Positions 48,401 to 58,847 of a stretch of DNA of 64,000 nt are shown here, piece after piece. The stretch comes from Iris pallida. Lineage: Eukaryota; Streptophyta; Magnoliopsida; Asparagales; Iridaceae. The DNA lies in assembly GCA_029216955.1 (NCBI GenBank), contig JANAVB010005597.1:49101614-49165613 (forward strand), read 5' to 3'. The position numbers were made by a program, and so were the translations under genes. Under the pieces are notes generated by a model. The model was not told the origin of the DNA. It saw only the letters and a list, made by a program, of their open reading frames with translations, and ran no database searches. Each line of letters opens with the position of its first letter. Position 1 is the stretch's first letter.

Positions 48401-51400
48401 CTCTCTCGTTCCTCCATGGAATCTGAATTCTATGCACTTGAAACTGCAGCAGATGAAGCAGAATGGCTTCGGGAGCTCATGTATGATCTTCCAGTGGTTG
48501 GGGCTAAGATACCGGCGATACCGATATACTGTGACAACCAGGCGACTGCGGCGGTGGCATCAAATGACCTCTTCAACGGGAAGAAGAGGAATGTGCGGTT
48601 GAAGCACAGGGCAGTACACGATCTTATCAAAAGAGGTGTAATTGCAGTGGTTGATGTTCGGAGTCAGGAGAACCTGGCAGATCCATTCACAAAGGGCCTC
48701 AAGTGCCAGTTGGTCGATGACACAGCTTATAAAATGGGCTTGAAGGCATTTTGATAGTGTGTCTTTGTAATCCTACCATAAAGTTTTATGCTATTAGTTC
48801 AAAGAGAAATCTACTAGGCATCTAACTTTTGGTTCAAAGGAGGATCACTGACTGGGAAACTATCAGGTAATAGTGGGTACTTGTTCTCTGGAACATGGAA
48901 GGGATACGGACCCATAACCACTGTTGTCTACTATGTATTTTTCTGTGGAAAAACAGATCCTGTGGAAGGTTGGCTTAAACGCCTTAATGAGTTCTCAGGC
49001 AGAGTGAATGCCTGGTGTGCTTTACAGGAAGCACGGTAGAATAGCACTACAAGGAGTGAATCTCCATGCTACAGTGGGGTGACTCTACCATGAGGTTCCC
49101 AGGTAGGGGTAATGCCTCGGCTTTGCAAGCCAAGTCACAGCGGTGTAGCACCGCAAATAGGCAGGTAGCCTAATGCTGTATGTCGTAATTAAAGAGTTGT
49201 AGACAGCACTACAAAGGGGAGGATGGCCCCATGTTACAGTGGCACGACACCACAATGAGGTACCCAGGTAGGGGTAAAGCCTCGGCATTGCAAGCCATGT
49301 CGTTGCGGCGTAACACCGCAAGGAAGCCTTAGGCTTCATGCTGGGTAGTTTGGCACTACAAAGAGGCTTGTGACCTCATGCTACAGTAGTATGACACTAC
49401 GATGAGGTTCCCAGGTAGGGGTAATGCCTCGGCTTCAGGCCATGTCATAGCGGCATAGCACCGCAAGGAAGCGCAAGGCTTCATGCCATATCTCTTTAAT
49501 AAAGAACTCACCTATAGTGTATGGAAAGAGATATTAGGCCGTCTCTTGAGGGTAAACTTGTAGACGCCCAAAATTATACACTGAAACCAGGCTGGCACAG
49601 GGCCTTTAATGTGCAGCCAGAAGCACACGTAACTACACTTTGTGAGTAGGAAGAATTACAATTGTGGTGCAGAATTCAAGGCGTAGTCCATTCTTGTATC
49701 ACATTGTTATTTAACCCATGCGGGAAGATTCAAGTCGTCAGCGACATCTATCCTAATGCAAAATGGACAGTTACTGTGGGGAACGCTCAACCCTGGACAC
49801 ATATATATGTTGTGATATGTGGAGGATTGTTGGTGCTTTCTTTACATGGAGAGAGCTTGCTCTCAACATGCCTTGTAAAATTATAGTCCCACATCGGAAA
49901 TGCACCATGAGTTATCTCAACATATATACTTGGTTGTGTTGTTGAGAGATGCACATGGGGTGCAGACCCTAAGGAGGGAACCATGTGGGTGATTTTACTA
50001 GGAGGTAAGAATAAGGCTCCAAGGATTAAGCATTAATGCTTTTGTCATTCTCTTGGATTAATTCCACTTGGAGCTAAGTCCCAACGGGGCTTAGCGACTC
50101 GGACTCGGACTCGGGCTCATGGGCTCATGGGGCGTAATGTGGTGTTTTGTTGGCGCACTTTGCACTTAGCACGTCAGCAGTCATGCGGTCTTTATGCGGC
50201 TCATATGCGGCCATGCGGTCTTATGCGGCATGCGGCTCATATGCGGCCTCATGCGGCTCATGTGGCTCATGCGGCACATGCGGTCCATGCGGTCCATGCG
50301 GCTCATGCGGCACATGCGGTCCATGCGGTCCATGCGGCTCATGCGGTCCATGCGGCTCATGCGGTCCATGCGGCCATTAGGCTCATGCGGCCAGGCTGCT
50401 GCTGCTGTCGCATGGAGGGATCCGCTGACTGTGCAGATTACAAATCAGTTATGGAAATGCTGAATCAATGCGATTAAATCAGATCCTATCTTTGTGGAAT
50501 TTGAATTAATTCAGATCCTATCTTTGTGGGATTTGAATTAATTTCGTGGGATTTGAATTAAATCTCGTTGCTATCTTTTGGGATTTGATTCAATCTTTCC
50601 ATAACTGAAGAGGCGGTTAGGGTTTCCACCCTCTCTCTATAAATACTCTCTTCTGGCCTCCTTTGTGACTACTACGAAAATTACAAGTTAGAAAAGGAGA
50701 AAGAGAGAGAGTTGCTGCCGCCATTGCAAGTCCATCCGAGGAGTCTGAACAGAGGTGACTTCGAGCGTTCCACAAGTTCTTCAACTTGCTGGTTCCTGGA
50801 AGCAGATCGTGTGGGACGAATCTTGCTTTGAGCAACGGTGTTTTGACACCCCAGCATTGTTCTTCTTCTCATCTCTCTCTAGTTTTATTGTAACTCGTTC
50901 TGTCCCAATTGCAACACGTTTGCAAGGAAGAACGAGAGATCTTCTCTTCTCTTTTTCCCTCCTTCAGATTGTAATTTGGCTCTTTGATTTATTGTACCAT
51001 CGTAGATCTTGAGTTTGATCACTGCAAAGTTTTTGTGTGACATCTCAGATCTCGATTGCATTTGTTTTTCATCTTTGATCAAGTCCCGGGAATAACACAA
51101 CTTGTTACCTTATATATATTTAGTTGCTAATTATAATACTTTAGAGTAGCAATTTGTTAATTTTTAATATATTAGAGTAGTAACTTCGTAAATCGGTAAA
51201 ACTTTAATTTAGTCACAAATTAGCCAAACCAAAAAGTAGCAACTAGTACTACTTGTAAGATTGTATTTTAAATTTTACAGTTTTTGCATTATTTGCAGGA
51301 AAATTGTCTTTCAATATACAAGCAATTATTAATCTCATTATTCTTGTTATCATACATAGCCAGTGCGTTGAAATTAATTGATTCAGTCAATTTCCTTAGA

Positions 51401-51865
51401 TTTGTTATCTTTGGTTGTTGGCAGGGAGGCAGTGGCTACGCGAAACACATCAGGTTTGAAAATATTAACATGAACAATGTCAAGAACCCTATAATCATAG
51501 ATCAAAAGTATTGCGACTCCACTAAACCTTGCAAGGAACAGGTAATAAAGATCTCTAGCTCTCTCTCTCTCTCTCACACACACACTGCACGGACACACAC
51601 AAATATTATTCTCAATGTGTAATCAATATGGCTGTGCATGCAGAAATCAGCAGTTCAAGTAAGCGACGTGCATTACCAGAACATCAAAGGAACAAGCGCT
51701 TCGGATGTAGCCATCGACTTCCAATGCAGCAAGAGCTTTCCGTGCCGAGGGATAGTGCTGCAGGGAATCGATTTGGTCAAGAGTAACGGGGGAGCCACAA
51801 AGAGTTCATGCGCCAATGTCAACTTGATCAAAAATGGGAATGTCATCCCACCTCCTTGTGCCTGA
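39483..51865 (+). CDS. Polygalacturonase (GH28), ADPG/QRT2-like
   Basis: Nine exons joined in phase: 39483-39716, 40349-40480, 40578-40745, 41184-41204, 41321-41528, 42239-42320, 42411-42519, 51425-51541, 51644-51865; 430 residues. Residues 1-25 are a hydrophobic signal peptide, so the enzyme is secreted to the wall. About 63-72 is the [11 protein letters not shown] start of the mature PG fold. All four GH28 motifs are intact: SPNTDG (Asp235), GDD (Asp256, Asp257), GHG (His279) and RIK (313-315). These residues hydrolyse alpha-1,4 galacturonan in pectin. Exon 4 is only 21 nt. The GDD and GHGIS motifs each straddle a splice junction (exons 5/6 and 6/7). Overall it resembles the abscission/dehiscence polygalacturonases. 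Introns 1, 4, 5 and 7 hold transposons; no exon is damaged, so it may be functional. Confidence 0.93.
39849..40146. mobile_element. hAT-like MITE, copy 2, in polygalacturonase intron 1
   Basis: Starts CCTTGTTAGCAATCACCC and ends GAATTGCTAACAAGG, matching the element at 28216-28549 in inverted internal orientation. Flanks (ATCAGAAC and AATTTAGAAC) are only partly alike, so the duplication has decayed or the edge is off by a few bases. Confidence 0.8.
40806..41117. mobile_element. MITE with ATGCTATT termini, copy 2, in polygalacturonase intron 3
   Basis: Starts ATGCTATTCGTACCTCC and ends AAAAAATAGCAT, 312 bp. The interior (40942-41040) is a run of TTAATATTAATG-type words. It lies between exons 3 and 4, ending 66 bp before the 21-nt exon 4. 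Confidence 0.7.
41561..42034. mobile_element. MITE with ATGCTATTTGGCT termini, copy 3, in polygalacturonase intron 5
   Basis: Starts ATGCTATTTGGCTCCC and ends GGGAGCCAAATAACAT, 474 bp, with a 250-bp interior of TTAATR repeats on the plus strand (41687-41940). The left end is 32 bp after the exon 5 donor. Confidence 0.78.
43639..44815 (+). repeat. 5' LTR of the copia element
   Basis: 1177 bp. Contains a 9-bp minisatellite (43980-44105, units ATGCGGTCC and ATGCGGCTC) and a TATA box. A standard TGGTATCAGAGC primer site was not found after the LTR. Confidence 0.93.
44356..44363 (+). promoter_or_regulatory. TATA box in the copia 5' LTR
   Basis: CTCTATAAATACTC; the same motif lies in the 3' LTR at 50638-50645, from where it would read toward polygalacturonase exons 8 and 9. 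Confidence 0.7.
44839..48754 (+). pseudogene. Copia Gag-Pol polyprotein with two frameshifts and one stop
   Basis: Starts at 44839 ([19 protein letters not shown]). The frame is lost near 45040 and resumes in the frame of 45090-47384, interrupted by TAA at 46509-46511; it shifts again near 47310-47330 into 47381-48754. Domains in order: Gag (44839-45600); CCHC knuckle [14 protein letters not shown] (about 45620-45661); protease with [12 protein letters not shown] (about 45771-45805); integrase zinc region HNRLGH...CEVC and catalytic core with HSDICDF and, after the stop, SDRGGEY; reverse transcriptase with LYVDDMLIL (about 47800); RNase H with GFSDASW and SRSSMESEF, ending MGLKAF. Each lesion is a single change, so all enzyme domains remain recognisable, but no intact polyprotein can be made from this copy. 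Confidence 0.93.
48755..49827 (+). repeat. Copia 3' untranslated segment with three tandem repeats
   Basis: Between the Pol stop and the 3' LTR, units of about 115 bp recur at about 49045, 49207 and 49352, each with CACTACAA, ATGAGGTTCCCAGGTAGGGG, GCCTCGGC and AGCACCGCAA. No ORF is shared among them. A polypurine tract (TGTGGAGGA) adjoins the LTR at 49818-49826. Confidence 0.85.
49828..51097 (+). repeat. 3' LTR of the copia element
   Basis: 1270 bp, same borders as the 5' LTR. It is longer mainly because its ATGCGG minisatellite is expanded (50180-50390). Confidence 0.93.
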
Positions 51866-52513
51866 ACTGATCGATCAATCCTTGATGAATCAAAGTGGAC
51901 CTAAAAAAAATTCACTATGTCAAATAAATAAATTGATGCGTAATTGTTGTGAATATATATATACTATTTACTTTACACAGTAATCTGTAATTGATGTATA
52001 GCATCGTCTACTTTAGAAAGTTGCAATAAGTGATGTGTAGCTCTCTCGAACAATAATAATTGATGTATAGAATATAATTGGTTTGTGGCTTTCTCTTACA
52101 AAATCTGTGAGTAACATCGTGTATACAACTTTCCTCGACTACACTTATTTCTTACTCAATAATCAATATATACCTTCAATTTTTATCAGTTCTGCACATA
52201 AATTTACTGCACCAAATTTGAAGGTATCAATTCAAAGATGAAGGTATTCGCGTCTAATGCCCTTGATCAGAAAATAGAAAATGTATAAATTTCTGAAGAA
52301 GATCTTCATGTTTCACTGTTTCAGTGACGAATCAGCAAAAAAATTCTTGTAATTCCTTTCATCCCAAATACACCTCTGCACTAAATAAATTCTCTTTAGC
52401 TTAATTCTTCACATGAATTAACAGCATAACCAATCCGACTGCATTACCAGTGAAGATCAAGCACTTATCAAGACCAAGATGACTCTTTGACCATATTTCA
52501 ATCTTCATGAAGT
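51866..52513. other. 3' flank of the polygalacturonase gene
   Basis: A poly(A) signal AATAAA at 51923-51928, 58 bp after the stop, is the likely end-processing site. The remainder is AT-rich and without a gene. Confidence 0.55.
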
Positions 52514-52980
52514 CAGGACCGGTCCGATGGAGAGCAACATGTGCGGCTACACACGGCCTCCAAAAAATTTCAAAGTTCAATATATATTGGCCTGTATATA
52601 TTGAAAAAAAAAATCAAATGCAATTTGAAAATTAGCAAAACTTTGTTTGAAATTTTTTTTGTTGCAAAAATTTCAAGTATACTTATGGCGGATTCTGGAT
52701 GGAGCGCAGCCTATGATTATTTGAATTTTTTTAAGGTCAATATATATTTGCCTATAGTCCACTTGTAATTTATTCATCAATTCATGATCCATCTCTCCCA
52801 ATTAATTACTCGTAGTTTTATTTTGAATACTTATGCATCTTACTAAACACTAGATTGTATCAAGATTTAATTTACTTATGCAATTCATGTTTTGATGCAA
52901 TTCATTTGTAATTTATTTTGGGTACTTCGAGAGGTCCATTTTTTTTTTTTTTTTTGCATAGCATCTCAACGCCGGTCCTG
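52514..52980. mobile_element. hAT-like MITE
   Basis: Perfect 9-bp termini CAGGACCGG and CCGGTCCTG, 467 bp apart end to end. The 8-bp flanks CATGAAGT and AAAGAAGT share five terminal bases, consistent with a decayed hAT duplication. The interior is AT-rich with a poly(T) run at 52939-52955. Confidence 0.65.
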
Positions 52981-53108
52981 AAAGAAGTATGTATGCAGGC
53001 CAGAGGAAAAAAAAAATCAAGTTCTATAATAAGGAAGTCAGTTTATCATGCCAGAGCGAGAGACAAACAGACTGGCCATATTTCTCGACAGAGCATTTCA
53101 AAATATAT

Positions 53109-53473
53109 CAACACAGTCTCTACCTATGATAAAGAAAAATTTATTGTATAATTTTCACCAACTGACCATTTAGGTTTTATGACATGTCCGTCTCTCATAG
53201 CTACCTTACCATGACACTATCTTAAAGGGTTGACATCTCATGTCTTAAAAACTTAATTGTTACTTTTTTTATGAAACTTTATCATGCACCATACATGATC
53301 CCATTTTGATGGAAGATGACTTGCATGATGATGAGTAGATCAATTCATGTGATGCTCTCTCATGTACCTTTCTATACCAAAAAATATGTTTGGCACGCGC
53401 TTTTGCCCGCACGTGTGCATGCACACCGCCCCTCTCTCCCTTTTGCTCCGCATTCGGCCTCCCCACTGCCGCA

Positions 53474-53507
<34 letters not shown>

Positions 53508-54491
53508 CCCCCTCCCTTCCCCTGTCGCTATGCATCCGGCCTTCCCGCCGCCACGTGCGTGCACAAGCGCGTGCAAAGTAGCACGGTTCTTCTACTACTA
53601 AGAAACCTTGTCCCAAATTCTCTACAAAGTGGTATTATGCAACTATTTTTTGTCATTATCGCATAGGCCCCAAAAATGCTGGGGAATCCATATAATTATC
53701 TTACTCTTTCTAGAGACCTACAATAATTCGACAGAGAAATTACAATCACCCACAAAGGATACCTAGCTAGGCATGACTGTTTCTGACATTCTAAAGGTCC
53801 TACAAATACTAGAAAATGCTTTGTTTATTAATTACTCTAAAAAAGTCTTTTTTTGACATTCTAAGGATCATGTTATTGCAGTTTCTACAAAAAATAGGAA
53901 GGCCTAAATATAAAAATAAAGATTTTACATTAATAATACATATTGAGGTTAAATTTTTTGGGTTCTTTCGGTTTTGGGGGTCATGTACAATCGCACTCAA
54001 CTATGTGATGTTAGACCCGTATCAATTTATTTTTCTGATATTCTAAGGAACACGTACTCAAAAACGGCTATGCATATGTTAGACCCATATCAAATTATTT
54101 TTCCGCATTCCACTTTGTGATGAAATTCAGAAGAGCGGGACTCCAAAATTGAATTCTATCAAACTGCAATTTGATCGAAGTGTTCCCACATGATATTTCC
54201 ATTCTCAACAAACATGCTCAACTGGAAAACTCTTCATATAAAATTACATGCAGTATGCACAACTCATATAATGGCGTTGCACAGGTAACTTAAATGACAG
54301 TAAACCAATATATTTACATATGTAATTCCCTGAACATGTCCAACCTAGAATCTGTTAGTAAGAATTTTCAACTCTGTACTTTAGACTCTGAAATTGAAAT
54401 ATAAAATAACGATCTAATCGAGACCGAGACTTGAACTTGGTTCAATTTCCTTAAAGACAATATTCGCCCCGCATTGGTGCTCACGGTTTAG
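53109..54491. repeat. Tandem duplication, copy A
   Basis: About 1.38 kb matching 54552-55870 in the same orientation. It includes a poly(C) tract (53476-53516) that produces Pro-rich and Gly-rich spurious frames. No gene recognised. Confidence 0.85.
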
Positions 54492-54551
54492 TGGCGATTT
54501 AGGTTTTATGGCATGTCCGTCTCTCATAGCTACCGAGACTTGAACTTGGTT

Positions 54552-55870
54552 CAACACAGTCTCTATCTATGATAAAGAAAATTTTATTATAGAATTTCCA
54601 CCAACTGGCCATTTAGGTTTTATGGCATGTCCGTCTCTCATAGCTACCTCACCAGGACACTATCTTAAAGGGTCGACATCATCTCAGTCTTAACCTTTTT
54701 TTTAATGAAACTTTATCATGCACCATAAATGATCCTGTTTTGATGGAAGATGACTTGCATGATGATGAGTAGATCAATTCATGTGAAGCTCTATCATGTA
54801 CCTTTCTACACCCACACTGCCCCTCCCTCCTTTTTGCTCCGCATTCGGCCTCCCTGCCGTTGCATGTCCCCCCCCCCCCCCCTCCCCCCCCCCCCCCCCC
54901 CCACCCCACCCCCCCCCCCCCCCCCCCCCGGGACGCTCCGCGTTCGGCCTCCCCGCCGCCACATGTGTGCACAAGCGCGTGCAAAGTAGCACGGTTCTTC
55001 TAGTACTAAGAAACCCTGTCCCAAATTCTCTACAAAGTGGTATTATGCAACTATTTTTTGCCATTATCGCGTAGCGGCGTAGCCCCCCCAAAATGTTGGG
55101 GAATCCGAATGGGATAATTATCTTACTCTTTCTAGAGACCTACAATAATTCGACAGAAAAATTACAATCACCCACAAAGGGTACCTAGCTATGCACGACT
55201 GTTTCTGACATTCTAAAGGTCCTACAAATACTAGAAAATGCTTTTTTTAGTTACTCTAAAAAAAGTCTTTTTCTGACATTCTAAGGATCATGTTATTGTT
55301 GTTTCTACAAAAATAAGGAGACCTAAATATGAAAATAAAAATTTCACATTAATAATATATATTGAGGTTAAATTTTTTTGGGTTCTTTCGATTTTGGAGG
55401 CTACGTTCGCACTACTTGCACGTGGTCAAAAACGGCCATGTAGCTATGCATATGTTAGACCAATGTCAAATTATTTTTCCGTATTCCACTATGTGATGAA
55501 ATCCAGAAGAGCGAGACTCCAAAATTGGATTCTATCAAACTGCAATCTGATCGAAGTGTTCCCACATGATATTTCCATTCTCAACAAACATGCTCAACTG
55601 GAAAACTCTTCATATATATAAAATTACATGCAGTATGCACAACTCATATAATGGCGTTGCACAGGTAACTTGATTAGACAGTAAACCAATATATTTACAT
55701 ATATAATTCCCTGAACATGTCCAACCTAGAATCTGTTAGTAAGAATTTTCAACCCTCTATTTTAGACTCTGAAATTGAAATATAAAATAATGATCTAATC
55801 GAGACCGAGGCTTGAACTTGGTTCAATATCCTTAAGACAATATTCGTCCCGCATTGGTGTTTACGGTTTG
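54552..55870. repeat. Tandem duplication, copy B
   Basis: About 1.32 kb, near-copy of 53109-54491 with indels and its own poly(C) tract (54867-54929). The 60-bp junction (54492-54551) is a patchwork of two short pieces taken from elsewhere in the unit. Confidence 0.85.
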
Positions 55871-56214
55871 ATGAAATTAGGATACAACGGTTCTTCTCAT
55901 TCGGTAGCAGCACTTCACACCGCAGGAACTGGACGAATCAATGTATGTAGCCTCTCTCTCTTATACTTAATGTTTGATGAATGGATTGAGTGAATGAATG
56001 CTTCAAACACTTATGTTTTTATAAATGATAAAGAGACACGATGGAAATGACACACATTTCCAATAGATTTGTTAAATATATTCGTTGATAGATTCGCTGA
56101 ATAGATTCGTTACATAGATTCGTTGTAAGAAAACAATTACTATTATTATTATTTCAAATGTACATTCACTTTTCCAACATAATCACTAGCTATGATATCT
56201 AAAAGCGCAGACTA

Positions 56215-58226
56215 TCAACCAATCTTCTCTGAGTTTGTGTCATCTGTTGGCCATATAACAGTTTCCATAAGCCTTTCGCGCATCAATGCCAAATTTTCCT
56301 CTGAAATTTTCTGATACATCTTTGTATGATCCAGTTTCTGACGTACGATCAAGGAAAACTTGTTTCAGTTCATATGTACTACTCACCATGGAAGCACAGC
56401 AGGCATTAACAACAACATTCATGTGCTTACCTTTATCCATTTACCATACAAGTGCAGGCGCGTTACCATCACTCTTTCCGCAAGATCTTGTTTCTCCTGC
56501 ACTTGGCATGCACCGAAAACTTAATTTTTCAGTAAAGAATCCAAATATATATAAACTCTACTGCATCACACAGGTCAAGTAAGAAATTTTACCTTCCCAA
56601 GATCGCGGAGGAATCGTTTACCATCCGTTGGTTTGTTCGTCGCAACAAAACTGTAAGAGAACTCAAATGTTATAGCATCTTCAACAATCACTGAAATAAG
56701 TTGGGAGTATAACCAAGGATTCAAGATTAAAAAAAACATGTATGTAACTTACTTATAAAACCACCTGTACTCTGGTGGGTTCATTTCATAAAGCTGGTGA
56801 AGAACAGTCCTCGAGGCTTTGTAGGTAAAGTAGTTTATAATTTGCTGCAAGCAAATAAATTATCAATCATATGAACACTTGGATGATTTGAGCTTACTCT
56901 ACATTCGAAGATACATGACCAAATCAAGAACATATGCATCACTAGCAGATGAGAAGTACGAACCAGAATATTGTGGGAAATGACCAAACGACTAATACAT
57001 CTAGGAAACATGTCAATGAACCACAAATTATGAGTTAAATCCTCGCATATAAAAAACAAAGGCTCCCAATTATAAAGGTATCACAAAAAGCATATCATCT
57101 ACCAGATTGCTCTGATACTGGCTGGATTTTGTTTTTCTTTTTTTCTTTTTTTTCCCTTCTTTTCCTGATAGTAAGTTGGAGGCAAACAATTTTACAAAAT
57201 TCAAATGTTGAAAAATAATAGGGAAACAAAGTTATGTATATTTGAATAAGCTTGTAGAAGTAGCTGAATAGGTAAAGGTTACACTGAATATATTGTGTTT
57301 ACATATACGATATGCGCTTACACGAGGAACATATCTAGTAGTGATGATTCATACAATATTTTGAAGCTATACCAATAATCTAAGTAACTTGAGCATACGC
57401 AATCAAGTGATGGCGCTTAATTAAGTATAAGTTGGGAAGAATAGCTACCGGAGTCTCTAGAGACTTGGGCTTCGCAATTGGGAATCCTCTTTGAACTTGT
57501 GTTTCGCATGTGTCAAGCTGGCAAACATTCCTGGATATATATTTCAGAACTAAATTTGATCAGAGAACTGCACAAGTTCAAGATGGGAGAACATGGCAGA
57601 TGACATTCATAATCAGGGCCGTCCTGAGTAAGTCAGACAAGATTTCAGGCTTAGGCAACCCCCTTGCTTAGGGCAACCCCATGCTCAACGTGATCCTAAT
57701 AGATGTCGGGGTCGCCGGTGACCCTCCTTGATCGCCCTACAATAAGCGTCAAGGGGCAACCAAAACTAGCTCTGGATAGGAAAAGTGGAAAACCCAACCC
57801 ACTAGGCCGGCCCTTTTCATAATCACTCCATAAGGAGATCCTTAGCTTGAACCAATTGCATCCTCGAGACACGATCATCATTTCTAACAGATGCTTATAC
57901 CAAAGTTCATCATAGAGATGTTAATGAATTTTACAGGTATATGTATACACACTGCAATTTAGGCGCGCGATAATAATTACTACCCTGTGAACGTCCTCGA
58001 ATCCTTCTTCGTACTGTCCGGCGAGCTCATCGACAACAAACGTCCTTCTGGGTCTCCTCTTGTTCCTCCTAGGGACGGACGAGGCACGAAGGCGGGCACG
58101 GCTAGAGTTGCACTGAAGAAAGCAGTTACAGAGCTCCGGTTTTCGTGCCACCACGACACTAGTCCTCCTGATGCTGGGGAGAGAGTAGTCGATGGCTCCC
58201 ACCGCCATCGACCGAGCTCCAGCCAT
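56215..58226 (-). CDS. RBCX: RbcX Rubisco assembly chaperone, plastid-targeted
   Basis: Six exons on the minus strand: 58226-57984, 57517-57449, 56844-56753, 56650-56593, 56496-56431 and 56337-56215, all in phase with GT...AG borders, 216 residues. Residues 1 to about 75 are Arg/Ser/Ala-rich with few acids, as in a chloroplast transit peptide. About 105-180 is the RbcX helix bundle: QIINYFTYKASRTVLHQL, YEMNPPEYRWFYNF, DGKRFLRDLG, EKQDLAERVM and TRLHLY. RbcX dimers clamp the C-terminal tail of the Rubisco large subunit during holoenzyme assembly in the stroma. The C-terminus ENLALMRERLMETV...TNSEKIG resembles the RbcX1-type plant proteins. The exon 2 acceptor (57518) was chosen because the alternative at the preceding CAG gives an immediate stop. 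A CTTGTAG acceptor-like site about 40 bp before the ATG suggests a 5'UTR intron. Confidence 0.9.
57614..57815. mobile_element. hAT-like MITE in RbcX intron 1
   Basis: 202 bp starting CAGGGCCGTCCTG and ending AGGCCGGCCCTT, flanked by a perfect 8-bp duplication TTCATAAT (57606-57613 and 57816-57823). The termini are inverted repeats of the CAGGGCCG type. It lies 97 bp upstream, in transcript terms, of exon 2. Confidence 0.8.
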
Positions 58227-58598
58227 CCCTAAAGGAACAGGCCAGTGGTGCTTCCTTACAGAACCTACAAGAAAGAGCACCTCTAAATGTTCAGTATTTG
58301 ATTCTTTGTTCTTTTGATACTTCTTTATGTACTGTATTTTGCGGGTCACCAACCAAATTTCTGAGGTCGCATATCTAAATTCCACAAGCAAGAGAAGAGA
58401 AACCATGTTTCGTTTCCTATTACTACACAAGGCTACGTGGCGTGGACTGGTTGGAAGAGGCAGATGCTCGAGAGATTCTCAAACTAGTTATTAGTTCAAA
58501 CAAGTTCTGCCCGCTGAGAAGAATGCGTGGACTGAGCTTGAGCCATACATGGATTTGAACAGTCCAGCCAGAGCTAAAAGTCTCGTCGCAAAACATTA

Positions 58599-58847
58599 GA
58601 GCATCTCCACCACTATTGTGTCGTATTGTGAGTTTTCGGTGGCATGAGAAATAAGGCAATCTCTTTCTTAGATAGCAAAATTATATTCACAAAAGTCAAT
58701 GAGATAGAAAAGTCTTCTCCAATGCAAAAGCCAATGAGATAGAAAAGCCTCCTACATTTACATTAGAAAATAATTTTTGAAATAAAAACTTGTCATTTCT
58801 ATGTGGCAACCATTTTTTTAAAACTCATAGTAGGGTTGGAGATGCAC
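58599..58847. mobile_element. Tourist-like MITE, internally deleted copy
   Basis: 249 bp starting GAGCATCTCCACCAC and ending TAGGGTTGGAGATGCAC; TTA on the left (58596-58598), TTG on the right. It belongs to the family at 18736 and 62130 and lies about 370 bp upstream of the RbcX ATG. Confidence 0.75.

Larger units (their letters stand above)
43639..51097 (+). mobile_element. Ty1/copia retrotransposon, complete but disabled
   Basis: LTRs 43639-44815 and 49828-51097 begin TGTTGG and end AATAACA, with a perfect CAACT duplication (43634-43638 and 51098-51102). The internal order is Gag, protease, integrase, reverse transcriptase, RNase H, i.e. copia. The element lies in the sense orientation of the host gene. 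About 17 substitutions between LTRs (by eye) make it older than the LARD in this window. Two frameshifts and one stop disable the polyprotein. Confidence 0.95.
42520..51424 (+). other. Polygalacturonase intron 7 (8.9 kb) with a nested copia element
   Basis: Bounded by CAG|GTAATT and TTGGCAG|GGAGGC. About 1.1 kb precedes and 0.3 kb follows the retrotransposon; these flanks are AT-rich, with a poly(T) run at 43481-43496, and hold no coding sequence. Without the insertion the intron would be about 1.4 kb. Confidence 0.9.

Noticed and set aside
50127..50477. ORFs rich in His/Ala, Met/Arg or Cys/Gly repeats
   Set aside because: Translation of the ATGCGG minisatellite in the copia LTR.
53316..53666. 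Pro-rich and Gly-rich ORFs around poly(C), also at 54679-55091
   Set aside because: Homopolymer C/G read in several frames on both strands; no domain.
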